A stretch of 64,000 bases of DNA from contig JAIPBH010000001.1 in the NCBI GenBank assembly GCA_021739635.1, forward strand, positions 41,209 through 105,208. Direction: 5' to 3'. Within the stretch, counting starts at the first letter, position 1; each line of letters begins with the position of its first letter. Below, in pieces: positions 36,412 to 44,753 of the stretch. The position numbers and the translations under genes are program-made. The notes beneath the pieces are model-generated. The model saw nothing but the letters and a program-made list of their open reading frames with translations. It was not told the DNA's origin and ran no database searches. This DNA comes from Flavobacteriaceae bacterium (GTDB taxonomy: Bacteria; Bacteroidota; Bacteroidia; Flavobacteriales; Flavobacteriaceae).

Positions 36412-36427
36412 TAAATTTGTAAATTTG
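36412..36427 (+). promoter_or_regulatory. Two adjacent -7 boxes before nqrA
   Basis: TAAATTTG occurs twice back to back (36412-36419 and 36420-36427), both full TAnnTTTG matches, 38-53 bases before the nqrA ATG. Neither has a clear TTTG at the expected -33 position. Confidence 0.45.
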
Positions 36428-36464
36428 CTGCGTTTTTAGACAACTAATCTCAATAAATTAAAAT

Positions 36465-37820
36465 ATGTCAAACGACATTCGTATCAAAAAAGGTCTAGAC
36501 ATTAAACTAAAAGGTGAAGCTGAAAAAACCTTAGAACAGGCAACATTAAGCAACTTTTATACTTTAAGACCTCAAGATTTTCACGGCGTAGTACCAAAAT
36601 TAATTTCTAAAGTTGGAGCAAAAGTAAAAGCGGGAGAACCCGTTTTTTATGATAAATCCAATGAAAATGTAAAATTTGTTTCACCCGTTTCTGGTGAAAT
36701 TATAGAAATTGCTCGTGGAGAAAAACGCAAAATTTTATCAATTAAAATTCAAGCAGATAATCAGAATTCTTACTTAGAAAGTAATGTTCTAAATTTGGAA
36801 ACTGCAAAACCTGAAGAAGTAAAATCACTTCTTCTTTCATCAGGATGTTGGCCTTTTATAAAACAACGCCCGTATGATGTCATTGCAAATCCAAATAGAG
36901 AACCTAAAGCCATTTTTATCTCTGCTCATGCGTCTGCTCCCTTAGTAGCCAATTACAATTTTACACTTCAAGGAAAAGAAAAGGAGTTGCAGGCAGCCGT
37001 TACTGCATTAGGAAAATTAACTAAAGGTAAAGTTCGTGTTTGTGTAGGTAAATTTGGTAAATCACCAATGGCAGATTTATCAGGTATAACGTTACATAAA
37101 GTGTCTGGTCCGCATCCTTCAGGAAATGTAGGAACTCAAATTAATAAAATTGATCCTGTTAATAAAGGTGAAGTTGTGTGGACAGTAAATCCGCATGATC
37201 TTGTTATCATAGGTGAATTATTGTTAACTGGTAAATTTAATGCAGAGCGTATTATAGCTTTGGTTGGTTCTTCAATAGAAAAACCAAGATATTTTGTAAC
37301 CAAATTAGGTTGCGAAATTGCTACCATGCTATATGATAAGGGTATTGAAAAAGATGCGCATGTTCGTATTATTTCAGGTGATATTTTATCAGGTAAACAA
37401 GTAAATCCTGATGGATATTTAGATTACTATAGCAATACCATTACAGTAATTCCTGAAGGTGATGATTATGAATTTTTTGGATGGACTAAACCAGTATTTA
37501 ATAAAATATCTACCTCAAGAGCACTAACTTTTTCTTGGATGTTTCCAAATAAAAAATATGATTTAAACACCAATACTAATGGTGAGCATAGAGCTTTTGT
37601 AACTACGGGAAATTATGAAGAAGTATTTCCATTAGATATATTTCCAATGCAAATTCTAAAAGCTTGTAAGTATAAAGACTTAGATGAAATGGAAGCTTTA
37701 GGAATGTATGAAGTAGCTCCTGAAGATTTTGCGTTGACAGAATTTATATGTGTTTCTAAACAACCACATCAAGATATTATAAGAAAAGGATTAGACTTAA
37801 TGCTTAAAGAAATAGGATAA
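36465..37820 (+). CDS. nqrA: Na+-translocating NADH:quinone reductase subunit A
   Basis: The 451-residue soluble subunit of Na+-NQR starts MSNDIRIKKGLDIKLKGEAE and contains RPQDFHGVVPKLISKVGAKV and VKFVSPVSGEIIEIARGEKR, the barrel-sandwich part. ISAHASAPLVANYNFTL, HPSGNVGTQINKIDPVNKGE and HRAFVTTGNYEEVFPLDIFP follow. It lies on the cytoplasmic face and contributes to the quinone site region. First gene of nqrABCDEF; its stop and the ATG of nqrB overlap (TAATG). The complex oxidises NADH, reduces menaquinone and exports Na+, typical of marine flavobacteria. Confidence 0.97.
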   Translation: MSNDIRIKKGLDIKLKGEAEKTLEQATLSNFYTLRPQDFHGVVPKLISKVGAKVKAGEPVFYDKSNENVKFVSPVSGEIIEIARGEKRKILSIKIQADNQNSYLESNVLNLETAKPEEVKSLLLSSGCWPFIKQRPYDVIANPNREPKAIFISAHASAPLVANYNFTLQGKEKELQAAVTALGKLTKGKVRVCVGKFGKSPMADLSGITLHKVSGPHPSGNVGTQINKIDPVNKGEVVWTVNPHDLVIIGELLLTGKFNAERIIALVGSSIEKPRYFVTKLGCEIATMLYDKGIEKDAHVRIISGDILSGKQVNPDGYLDYYSNTITVIPEGDDYEFFGWTKPVFNKISTSRALTFSWMFPNKKYDLNTNTNGEHRAFVTTGNYEEVFPLDIFPMQILKACKYKDLDEMEALGMYEVAPEDFALTEFICVSKQPHQDIIRKGLDLMLKEIG

Positions 37821-39028
37821 TGGGTTTAAAAGAAAATTTACACAGATTTAAAGAAAAAAATAGAGATAAAAAATGGTTGCCAGCTTTTTCTGCAATCCAC
37901 ACTTTTTTATACTTGCCAAATGAAACTACGCACAATGGCACACACGTAAAGGCTGCCGACGATTTAAAGCGTACCATGAATACCGTAATTTTAGCCATGA
38001 TACCGTGCTTAATATTTGGTATGTTTAATGCAGGATATCAACATTATTTAGCAGCAGGAGATATTAATGCTGTAACAGGTGGGTTTTTTAGTAGCCAATT
38101 CTGGACACTAGATAACTTTTCATTAGGATTTTGGAAAATTATTCCTTTAGTAATCGTGTCTTATGGTGTTGGTTTAGGAATTGAGTTTTTATTTGCTATT
38201 ATTAAAGGCCACGAAGTAGAAGAAGGTTATCTTGTAACAGGTATGTTAGTGCCTTTAATTGTTCCTATAGATATTCCATTATGGATGCTTGTAGTAGCAG
38301 TAGCTTTTGGAGTTGTTATTGGTAAAGAAGTTTTTGGTGGAACCGGAATGAATATATTAAATCCTGCTTTAACCATTAGAGCCTTTTTATTCTTTGCGTA
38401 TCCTACATGGATGAGTGGAGATAAAGTTTGGGTTCAAGGAGCCGTTGAAAGTGTTGGAAAAGTAGATGCTATTTCTGGTGAAACTATTTTAGGAGGCTTA
38501 GCTCAAGGCAAACAACTTGGATATTCCGTTTGGGATATGTTTTATGGTTTTATTCCGGGCTCTATTGGAGAAACATCTACGTTGTTAATTTTAATAGGAG
38601 GCTTGTTTTTAATCTTCACTAAAATTGGTAGTTGGAGAATCATGCTATCTTCAGTTATTGGTGCCATAGTTATGGGACTCATTTTTAATAGTATTGTAGA
38701 CGCCAATATCATTTCTCAAGGAAGTAAATTTTATGCATTAATGAGTACACCTTTTTGGCAACACCTAATTATAGGAGGTTTTGCTTTTGGAGTAGTTTAT
38801 ATGGCAACAGATCCTGTAACTGCATCACAAACCAACAAAGGAAAGTGGATATATGGATTCTTTATTGGATTCCTATCAATTTTAATTCGTGTATTCAATC
38901 CAGCGTATCCAGAAGGTGTTATGTTGGCAATCTTATTAATGAATGTTTTTGCTCCTACAATTGACCATTATGTGGTTAAAGGAAATATAAAACAAAGACT
39001 TAAACGTCTAAAAGTTAAAACTGCTTAA
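37820..39028 (+). CDS. nqrB: Na+-translocating NADH:quinone reductase subunit B
   Basis: The 402-residue integral membrane subunit has about ten helices (LAMIPCLIFGMFNAGYQ, IIPLVIVSYGVGLGIEFLFA, GTGMNILNPALTIRAFLFFA). It carries a covalent FMN on a threonine of the D-x-x-SGAT motif in Vibrio. Here the site reads VDAISGETIL, with Thr222 kept but the Ala changed to Glu. YMATDPVTASQTNKGKWIYG near the end is typical. It forms the Na+ path with NqrD and NqrE. Both ends overlap its neighbours (TAATG with nqrA; TAATG with nqrC), giving tight coupling. Confidence 0.97.
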   Translation: MGLKENLHRFKEKNRDKKWLPAFSAIHTFLYLPNETTHNGTHVKAADDLKRTMNTVILAMIPCLIFGMFNAGYQHYLAAGDINAVTGGFFSSQFWTLDNFSLGFWKIIPLVIVSYGVGLGIEFLFAIIKGHEVEEGYLVTGMLVPLIVPIDIPLWMLVVAVAFGVVIGKEVFGGTGMNILNPALTIRAFLFFAYPTWMSGDKVWVQGAVESVGKVDAISGETILGGLAQGKQLGYSVWDMFYGFIPGSIGETSTLLILIGGLFLIFTKIGSWRIMLSSVIGAIVMGLIFNSIVDANIISQGSKFYALMSTPFWQHLIIGGFAFGVVYMATDPVTASQTNKGKWIYGFFIGFLSILIRVFNPAYPEGVMLAILLMNVFAPTIDHYVVKGNIKQRLKRLKVKTA

Positions 39029-39777
39029 TGATGGAAAATAGAACAGATAAAAATTCATACACTATATTATTTGCCATTGGAATGGTAATAATAGTTGGTG
39101 CATTATTGGCATTTGCAGCAGAATCATTAAAACCAAAAATTACAGAAAATAAGCGTTTAGAAATTCAACAGAATATTTTATATGCTATGGGAGTAAATGA
39201 AAATGATGAAAGCAGTGTAAATTTTGTGCCTACAGATAAAGTCGCTTCAGAGTTTTCAAAATATATTAAAAAGCAATTAGTTATTGAAGGTGATAAGGCT
39301 ACAGAAGATAATCAAGCTTATTTAATTGATATTAAAAAAGAAGAAACAAAAGCATCTAACTCAAGTTATACAAGAAAATTACCTTTGTTTGTTGGTGAAA
39401 AAGATGGTCAAACGTATTACATAATTCCAATGAGAGGTAAAGGACTTTGGGATGCTATTTGGGGCTATGTTGCTGTTGATAAAAACTTAATAGTTAATGG
39501 TGTGTTTTTTGATCATAAAGGAGAAACACCTGGTCTTGGAGCCAACATTAATCAACGCTTTTTTATGGATGATTTTAAAGGTGAGGAAATTATGAAAGGT
39601 GATTCTTTTGAAGGTATCTCAATCGCCAAAGGCAATAATGATCCAACAAATTTAACAAAGGATGATTATGAAATTGATGCCTTAGCTGGAGCTACTATTA
39701 CAGGTAATGGTGTTACAGCCATGATTAAGAAAGATTTAAACATGTACATTCCTTACCTAACAACGTTAAAGAATTAG
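39028..39777 (+). CDS. nqrC: Na+-translocating NADH:quinone reductase subunit C
   Basis: The 249-residue subunit has one N-terminal membrane anchor (TILFAIGMVIIVGALLAFAA) and a periplasmic FMN-binding domain (GKGLWDAIWGYVAVDKN, HKGETPGLGANINQRFF). The flavin site reads DALAGATITGNGV, with the acceptor at Thr223. The usual SGAT serine is alanine here. The FMN is attached by ApbE, encoded at 43006. Two adjacent ATGs (39028 and 39031) are possible starts. Confidence 0.96.
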   Translation: MMENRTDKNSYTILFAIGMVIIVGALLAFAAESLKPKITENKRLEIQQNILYAMGVNENDESSVNFVPTDKVASEFSKYIKKQLVIEGDKATEDNQAYLIDIKKEETKASNSSYTRKLPLFVGEKDGQTYYIIPMRGKGLWDAIWGYVAVDKNLIVNGVFFDHKGETPGLGANINQRFFMDDFKGEEIMKGDSFEGISIAKGNNDPTNLTKDDYEIDALAGATITGNGVTAMIKKDLNMYIPYLTTLKN

Positions 39778-39780
39778 ATT

Positions 39781-40428
39781 ATGGGACTTCTATCAAAAAA
39801 AGACAGTAAATTAATATTAGATCCATTAGCAGATAATAACCCAATCACCATTCAAGTTTTGGGTATTTGTTCTGCATTGGCCATCACTGCAGAATTAAAA
39901 GCATCAATTGTTATGGGGCTTTCGGTTATGGCAGTACTCGCAATTGGTAATGTAGTTATCTCTTTAATGAGAAATATTATACCTTCAAAAATTAGAATTA
40001 TTGTGCAATTAGTTGTTGTAGCAGCGCTTGTAATTATAGTAGATTTAGTTTTAAAAGCGTATTCATATCAATTAAGTAAAACCTTGTCAGTCTTTGTAGG
40101 GCTTATTATTACCAACTGCATTATCATGGGGCGTTTTGAAGCGTTTGCCTTAGCAAATGGCCCATGGCGCTCATTCCTTGATGGTATTGGAAATGCCGCT
40201 GGTTATGCTTTAATTCTTGTAATTGTTGGGTTTTTTAGAGAATTATTAGGTTCTGGGACTTTACTTGGATTTAAAGTATTAGGAGATCCTATTGAAAAAA
40301 AAGGATTATATGCTTTGGGTTATGAAAATAACGGGTTTATGTTATTATCGCCAATGGCATTAATTGTAGTTGGAATTATAATTTGGGTACAACGTAGCAG
40401 AAATAAAGCCTTAATAGAAGATCATTAA
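39781..40428 (+). CDS. nqrD: Na+-translocating NADH:quinone reductase subunit D
   Basis: The 215-residue membrane subunit has about six helices. Landmarks are DNNPITIQVLGICSALAITA (with the cysteine that helps bind the intramembrane iron centre shared with NqrE), VGLIITNCIIMGRFEAFALA (second cysteine) and GFFRELLGSGTLLGFKV. It is homologous to NqrE and RnfE/RsxE and packs with it as an inverted pair. It starts 3 bases after nqrC. A 69-base spacer with interspersed repeat-like sequence separates it from nqrE. Confidence 0.97.
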   Translation: MGLLSKKDSKLILDPLADNNPITIQVLGICSALAITAELKASIVMGLSVMAVLAIGNVVISLMRNIIPSKIRIIVQLVVVAALVIIVDLVLKAYSYQLSKTLSVFVGLIITNCIIMGRFEAFALANGPWRSFLDGIGNAAGYALILVIVGFFRELLGSGTLLGFKVLGDPIEKKGLYALGYENNGFMLLSPMALIVVGIIIWVQRSRNKALIEDH

Positions 40429-40436
40429 TTAGTTTA

Positions 40437-40497
40437 TAGTTCCAGTCGCAGTAAGTAGTTACTGAACACTGAATACTTAACACTGAATATTAAACAT
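40437..40497 (+). repeat. Short interspersed direct-repeat sequence inside the nqr operon
   Basis: AACACTGAATA occurs twice with a 14-base period (40465-40475 and 40479-40489), preceded by CAGTCGCAGT (40443-40452). This low-complexity CAGT/CTGAAT material replaces the 0-4 base junctions seen elsewhere in the operon. It looks like the small intergenic repeats found in many flavobacterial genomes; that resemblance is from memory. Confidence 0.55.
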
Positions 40498-41253
40498 ATG
40501 GAACATTTAGAATTATTTTTAAAATCAATATTTATAGATAACATGGTTTTTGCTACATTTCTTGGAATGTGTTCTTTCCTTGCTGTATCTAAAAAAGTTT
40601 CAACAGCCGTAGGTCTTGGTGCCGCTGTTATATTCGTAATGCTTATTACAGTACCATTAAACTGGTTATTAGATCATTATTTATTACAACCTGGTGCTTT
40701 AGCTTGGTTAGGCGAAGAATATGCCGATTATGATTTAAGTTTTTTATCATTCATCATGTTCATTGCTACCATAGCAACCATGGTTCAATTAGTAGAAATT
40801 GTGGTTGAAAAATTTTCACCATCATTATACAATTCGTTGGGTATTTTCTTACCTCTTATTGCTGTAAACTGTGCTATTTTAGGAGGGTCTTTATTCATGC
40901 AATCAAGAGAAATTCCTACATTAGGATTGGCAACTGTTTATGGCATTGGTTCTGGAATTGGTTGGTTTTTAGCCATTCTATCTATTGCAGCTATTCGCGA
41001 AAAAATTAGATATTCAAATGTTCCTGCTCCATTAAGAGGCTTAGGAATTACATTTATTATTACAGGTTTAATGGCTATTGGATTTATGAGTTTTGGAGGC
41101 ATGTTAACAGGTGGAGATGAAAAACCAAAAGAAGAACAAAAAGCAACTGTGACAAAACAAGAAAATAACACAACTCCTTCAAATGAAGTAAAAAATTCAG
41201 AAGAGAAAACAAAAGAGAAAGTGTTAGCTAACAACATAAAAGTAAATGAATAA
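40498..41253 (+). CDS. nqrE: Na+-translocating NADH:quinone reductase subunit E, with C-terminal extension
   Basis: The first ~200 residues are a normal Nqr[73 protein letters not shown] and [20 protein letters not shown]. The cysteines in GMCSF and VNCAI match the pair that binds the membrane iron centre with NqrD. After the last helix an unusual ~48-residue hydrophilic tail rich in Lys, Glu, Asn and Thr follows (about 204-251), which the ~200-residue Vibrio protein lacks. The end of this gene overlaps the longest nqrF frame by 8 bases. Confidence 0.96.
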   Translation: MEHLELFLKSIFIDNMVFATFLGMCSFLAVSKKVSTAVGLGAAVIFVMLITVPLNWLLDHYLLQPGALAWLGEEYADYDLSFLSFIMFIATIATMVQLVEIVVEKFSPSLYNSLGIFLPLIAVNCAILGGSLFMQSREIPTLGLATVYGIGSGIGWFLAILSIAAIREKIRYSNVPAPLRGLGITFIITGLMAIGFMSFGGMLTGGDEKPKEEQKATVTKQENNTTPSNEVKNSEEKTKEKVLANNIKVNE

Positions 41254-41254
41254 T

Positions 41255-42562
41255 ATGATTTTAGCCGCAGGTACATTAGGAACAATATTTGCAACTGTAA
41301 CAGTATTTTTAGTGATTACCATACTATTGGTAGTTTTACTTTTAGTTGTAAAACAAAAATTATCACCATCTGGTCCTGTAAAAATTACTATCAATGGTGA
41401 AAAGGTAATTGAAGTAGCCTCAGGAGGTTCTTTATTATCAACTTTAGGAAATCAAAAAATATTTTTGCCTTCTGCTTGTGGTGGTGGTGGAACATGTCTT
41501 CAATGTGAATGTCATGTGTTATCAGGTGGAGGCGAGGCATTGCCAACAGAAACACCTCATTTTACAAGAAAGGAATTACAACATGGAGCTCGTTTAGGTT
41601 GCCAAGTGAAAGTAAAACAGGATATGAATATTACCATTCCTGAAGAAGTTTTTGGTATTAAAAAATGGGAAGCAACCGTTGTTAGAAATTACAATGTGGC
41701 ATCATTCATTAAGGAGTTTGTTGTTGAACTTCCTGAGGAAATGAATTATAAAGCTGGAGGTTATATTCAAATTGAAATCCCACCATGTGAAGTAAAGTTT
41801 TCTGATATAGATATTACAGCACATCCTGAAGAGCACGAAACACCAGATAAGTTTCAAGCTGAGTGGGATAAGTTTAAGCTTTGGGCATTAGTAATGAAAA
41901 ATACTGATACTGTTGAAAGAGCCTATTCAATGGCTTCTTACCCTGCAGAAGGTAGAGAAGTTATGTTAAATGTGCGTATTGCAACTCCACCTTTTGATAG
42001 AGCTAAAGGCGGTTGGATGGATGTAAATCCTGGAATAGCATCATCTTATATTTTCTCTAGAAAAAAAGGTGATAAAGTAACTATTTCTGGTCCTTATGGA
42101 GAATTTTTCATCAATGAATCTAATGCTGAAATGTTATATGTTGGTGGCGGTGCTGGTATGGCTCCAATGCGTTCTCACTTATATCATTTATTCAAAACAT
42201 TAAAAACAGGTAGAAAAGTAACCTATTGGTATGGTGGACGTTCTAAACGTGAATTGTTCTACCTAGATCACTTCAAACAATTAGAGAATGAGTTTCCAAA
42301 CTTTAAATTCTATTTAGCACTATCCGAACCAATGCCAGAAGATAACTGGAAAGTAAAAGAAAATATTGATGCTCCTGGTGATGGATTTGTTGGATTTATT
42401 CACAATTGTGTGATTGACAATTATTTAAGTAAGCACGAATCGCCAGAAGATATTGAATTATATTTCTGTGGTCCGCCATTAATGAACCAAGCAGTTCAAA
42501 AAATGGGAGAAGATTTTGGTCTTGCAGATGAAAATATACGTTTTGATGATTTTGGAGGATAA
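41255..42562 (+). CDS. nqrF: Na+-translocating NADH:quinone reductase subunit F
   Basis: I prefer the ATG at 41255 (MILAAGTLG), 1 base after the nqrE stop; an in-frame ATG at 41246 adds three residues. The 435-residue NADH-oxidising subunit has one membrane anchor (VTVFLVITILLVVLLLVV), then a 2Fe-2S ferredoxin domain (SACGGGGTCLQCECHV, then GCQV). The FAD-binding motif RAYSMASYP and the NADH motif VGGGAGMAPMRSHLYHL follow, and the protein ends FCGPPLMNQAVQ. Electrons enter here and pass to the flavins of NqrC and NqrB. Last gene of the operon, followed at once by a terminator. Confidence 0.97.
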   Translation: MILAAGTLGTIFATVTVFLVITILLVVLLLVVKQKLSPSGPVKITINGEKVIEVASGGSLLSTLGNQKIFLPSACGGGGTCLQCECHVLSGGGEALPTETPHFTRKELQHGARLGCQVKVKQDMNITIPEEVFGIKKWEATVVRNYNVASFIKEFVVELPEEMNYKAGGYIQIEIPPCEVKFSDIDITAHPEEHETPDKFQAEWDKFKLWALVMKNTDTVERAYSMASYPAEGREVMLNVRIATPPFDRAKGGWMDVNPGIASSYIFSRKKGDKVTISGPYGEFFINESNAEMLYVGGGAGMAPMRSHLYHLFKTLKTGRKVTYWYGGRSKRELFYLDHFKQLENEFPNFKFYLALSEPMPEDNWKVKENIDAPGDGFVGFIHNCVIDNYLSKHESPEDIELYFCGPPLMNQAVQKMGEDFGLADENIRFDDFGG

Positions 42563-42580
42563 CCAAATGATAATTTATAA

Positions 42581-42606
42581 AAACCGATACGAAAGTGTCG
42601 GTTTTT
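42581..42606 (+). terminator. Intrinsic terminator of the nqr operon
   Basis: AAACCGATAC (42581-42590) and GTGTCGGTTT (42595-42604) form a 10-bp stem closed by a GAAA tetraloop and followed by TTTT. It lies 18 bases after the nqrF stop. Confidence 0.9.
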
Positions 42607-42617
42607 TAATTTAATTT

Positions 42618-42995
42618 ATGAGTAAACCCCTTACAAAGCAAGAACTACATAATCTGGCCATGAACCATGTTGGCAAAGATTTAGAGAAACGTGGTTTTGA
42701 GTTTATAGCAATAAATAGCAAACTTAAAAAGCATCCGCAGTTTGTTTGTATCGATAAAAAAAATAAGTACTTTTTTGTGATAGTTAGAGCAGTTTTACTT
42801 CCTGAAAACCCAAACAATTATGATGTTGTTTGGATGGAATCCTTTAAAAAGCATGCTAGAGACAATAATGCACAAGTGCTTTATGCTGGTGTTGGTTTAG
42901 CTAATGCTAAAAATGAAAAACTGCCTGTATATTTAAATGAAGAGTATCTTATAGAATACAATGGTATTCAGATATTAGAAACAAATCTTAATTAA
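42618..42995 (+). CDS. Small conserved soluble protein between nqr and apbE
   Basis: The 125-residue protein has no signal or membrane segment. It reads NLAMNHVGKDLEKRGFEFIA, then NSKLKKHPQFVCIDKKNKYF, FVIVRAVLLPENPNNYD and ARDNNAQVLYAGVGLANAKN. The pattern of helix (LEKRGFEFI), strand and second strand loosely recalls the restriction-endonuclease-like fold, without a confident catalytic set. Homologues are sometimes labelled as NqrF-related in flavobacterial annotations, as I recall, but the sequence has no flavin or Fe-S motif. Its place between nqrF and apbE, 10 bases before apbE, suggests a link with NQR maturation; this is inference. Confidence 0.8.
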   Translation: MSKPLTKQELHNLAMNHVGKDLEKRGFEFIAINSKLKKHPQFVCIDKKNKYFFVIVRAVLLPENPNNYDVVWMESFKKHARDNNAQVLYAGVGLANAKNEKLPVYLNEEYLIEYNGIQILETNLN

Positions 42996-43005
42996 TAGAA
43001 ACATT

Positions 43006-43989
43006 ATGAAGACCTATATTTTTAGTATTTTATTTTGTTTTTTATTGGTTTCATGCGGGCAAAAAGAAAACACTAAATTGGCCGGACCTATGTTTGGCAC
43101 ATCCTATCATATTCAATATTACTCTTACCAAAATACTGATTTTCAAAATAAGATAGACAGCTTGTTCTATATCATCAATAAATCCATGTCAACTTATCAA
43201 ACAAATTCAGATATTTCAAAGTTGAATAGAAATGAAACTAACATTATAGACAAACATTTTGAAAAAGTTTTTGATACTTCCAAAGAAATTTACAAACTCA
43301 CAAAAGGCTATTTTGACCCAACTATTGGAAATTTAGTCAATGCATGGGATTTTGGCCCTGAAGGAAATATTGTTAAGTTAGATAGTTTAAAAATTGATAG
43401 TTTAATGCTGTCGGTTGGGTTAAATAAAGTTTATAGAGAAGACAACAGAATTATTAAAGAAAACCCAAATACGTTTATAGATTTTAATGCCATTGCAAAA
43501 GGTTATGGTGTTGATGTTATTTCAGAATTTCTAGAACAGCAAAACGTTGAAAACTATATAGTTGAAATTGGTGGAGAAATAAGAACAAAAGGAATTAATA
43601 TTGAAAAAAATAAACCTTGGAAAGTTGGTGTAGAAATGCCCCATTTTGATGGTACTCAATCTATCATCAGAGCCATTTCAGTGAGAGATGAGTCTATGGC
43701 AACCTCTGGAACTTATAGGAAATTTAAACTTGATAAAAACGGAAATAGGTTTTCACACATTATAGATACCAAAACTGGCTATCCAAGTAAAACCAATTTA
43801 TTAAGTATATCGGTTATTGGCCCAGATTGCATGACGGCAGATGCCTATGCAACAGCTTTTAAAGCCATGGGAATTGAAAAGGTGAAAGCTTTTTTAGAAG
43901 AACATAAAGAACTAAAGGTTTTTTTAATTTTTGAAAATGATAAAAATGAATTAGAAACTATCGGTTTAAACGGATTTCCTGAGTTTTAA
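43006..43989 (+). CDS. apbE: FAD:protein FMN transferase (flavinyltransferase)
   Basis: The 327-residue lipoprotein has a lipobox in FLLVSCGQKE. It transfers FMN from FAD to threonine in target proteins; the targets here are NqrB and NqrC encoded just upstream. Family landmarks are MFGTSYHIQYYSY, STYQTNSDISKLNRNE, DPTIGNLVNAWDFGPEG, VDFNAIAKGYGVDVI-type sequence (IDFNAIAKGYGVDVISEF), NYIVEIGGEIRTKG and HIIDTKTGYPSKTN with the metal-binding DA/T set in MTADAYATAFKAMG. Its stop overlaps the convergent methyltransferase gene by 4 bases. Confidence 0.96.
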   Translation: MKTYIFSILFCFLLVSCGQKENTKLAGPMFGTSYHIQYYSYQNTDFQNKIDSLFYIINKSMSTYQTNSDISKLNRNETNIIDKHFEKVFDTSKEIYKLTKGYFDPTIGNLVNAWDFGPEGNIVKLDSLKIDSLMLSVGLNKVYREDNRIIKENPNTFIDFNAIAKGYGVDVISEFLEQQNVENYIVEIGGEIRTKGINIEKNKPWKVGVEMPHFDGTQSIIRAISVRDESMATSGTYRKFKLDKNGNRFSHIIDTKTGYPSKTNLLSISVIGPDCMTADAYATAFKAMGIEKVKAFLEEHKELKVFLIFENDKNELETIGLNGFPEF

Positions 43990-44753
43990 GATTTATAAAC
44001 AATAGGAATGATTTCTCCTTTTGCTAAACAGTATTTTGTAATGTCTTCATCAGAAAGAGTTGCTGTGTAATCAACTTTTTCTACCTTAAAACCAATTTGA
44101 CTTAGCTTGTCAAAATAATCAAAACCATAAACACGAACATGGTCGTACTGACCAAAAATTTTGGCTCGTTCTTTTTTGTCAATTATAGAATTATCTTCAA
44201 AAGTTTTTTCTCTATTTAAATCTTGCGGAATTTGAAAAACCCCAAAACCGCCTGATTTTAAGATTCGAAATAATTCTTGCATGGCTTTGGTGTCGTCGGG
44301 AATATGTTCTAAAACATGATTACAAAAAATAACATCAAATTCATTATCCTTAAAAGGTAAATTACAAATGTCTGCTTTTATATCGGCTAAAGGTGAATTT
44401 AAATCTGTCGTCACATAATCCAGATTTTCCATATTTCTGAATCGTTTATAAAATGCTTGCTCTGGAGCAAAATGAAGGACTTTATGCTTTGCTGAAAAAA
44501 AATCAGTTTCAGCTTTTAGGTACAGCCACAATAACCTGTGACGTTCTAAGCTTAAAGTTGAAGGCGATAATACGTTATTACGCTGCTTTCCATAACCATA
44601 AGGAAGAAAGGTTTTAAATTTTTTTCCATCAATAGGATCTGTGAAAGTGTCTCCTTTTAAAATGTAAGACAAAACAGGGCGAGCCAAATAACTTAACCTA
44701 ATAAGTAAAGGTCTAGGAATAATATTTAAAATTAATTTGAATATATTTTTCAA
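43986..44753 (-). CDS. SAM-dependent class I methyltransferase (Methyltransf_11 type)
   Basis: The 255-residue protein has an N-terminal ~70 residues with GDTFTDPIDGKKFKTFLPYG, then KVLHFAPEQAFYKRF in place of the usual glycine-rich SAM loop, VTTDLNSPLADIKADICNLP (motif II) and VIFCNHVLEHIPDDTKAMQE, RILKSGGFGVFQIP (post motif). It may act on a lipid or a cell-surface sugar, but the substrate is unknown. It overlaps its upstream neighbour, a SUMF1-like exported protein, by 4 bases, so they are coupled. Confidence 0.85.
   Translation of the reverse strand: MKNIFKLILNIIPRPLLIRLSYLARPVLSYILKGDTFTDPIDGKKFKTFLPYGYGKQRNNVLSPSTLSLERHRLLWLYLKAETDFFSAKHKVLHFAPEQAFYKRFRNMENLDYVTTDLNSPLADIKADICNLPFKDNEFDVIFCNHVLEHIPDDTKAMQELFRILKSGGFGVFQIPQDLNREKTFEDNSIIDKKERAKIFGQYDHVRVYGFDYFDKLSQIGFKVEKVDYTATLSDEDITKYCLAKGEIIPIVYKS

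Noticed and set aside
40938..41294. Minus-strand 118-residue frame over the nqrE end
   Set aside because: Antisense shadow of nqrE/nqrF, composition mirrors the coding strand.
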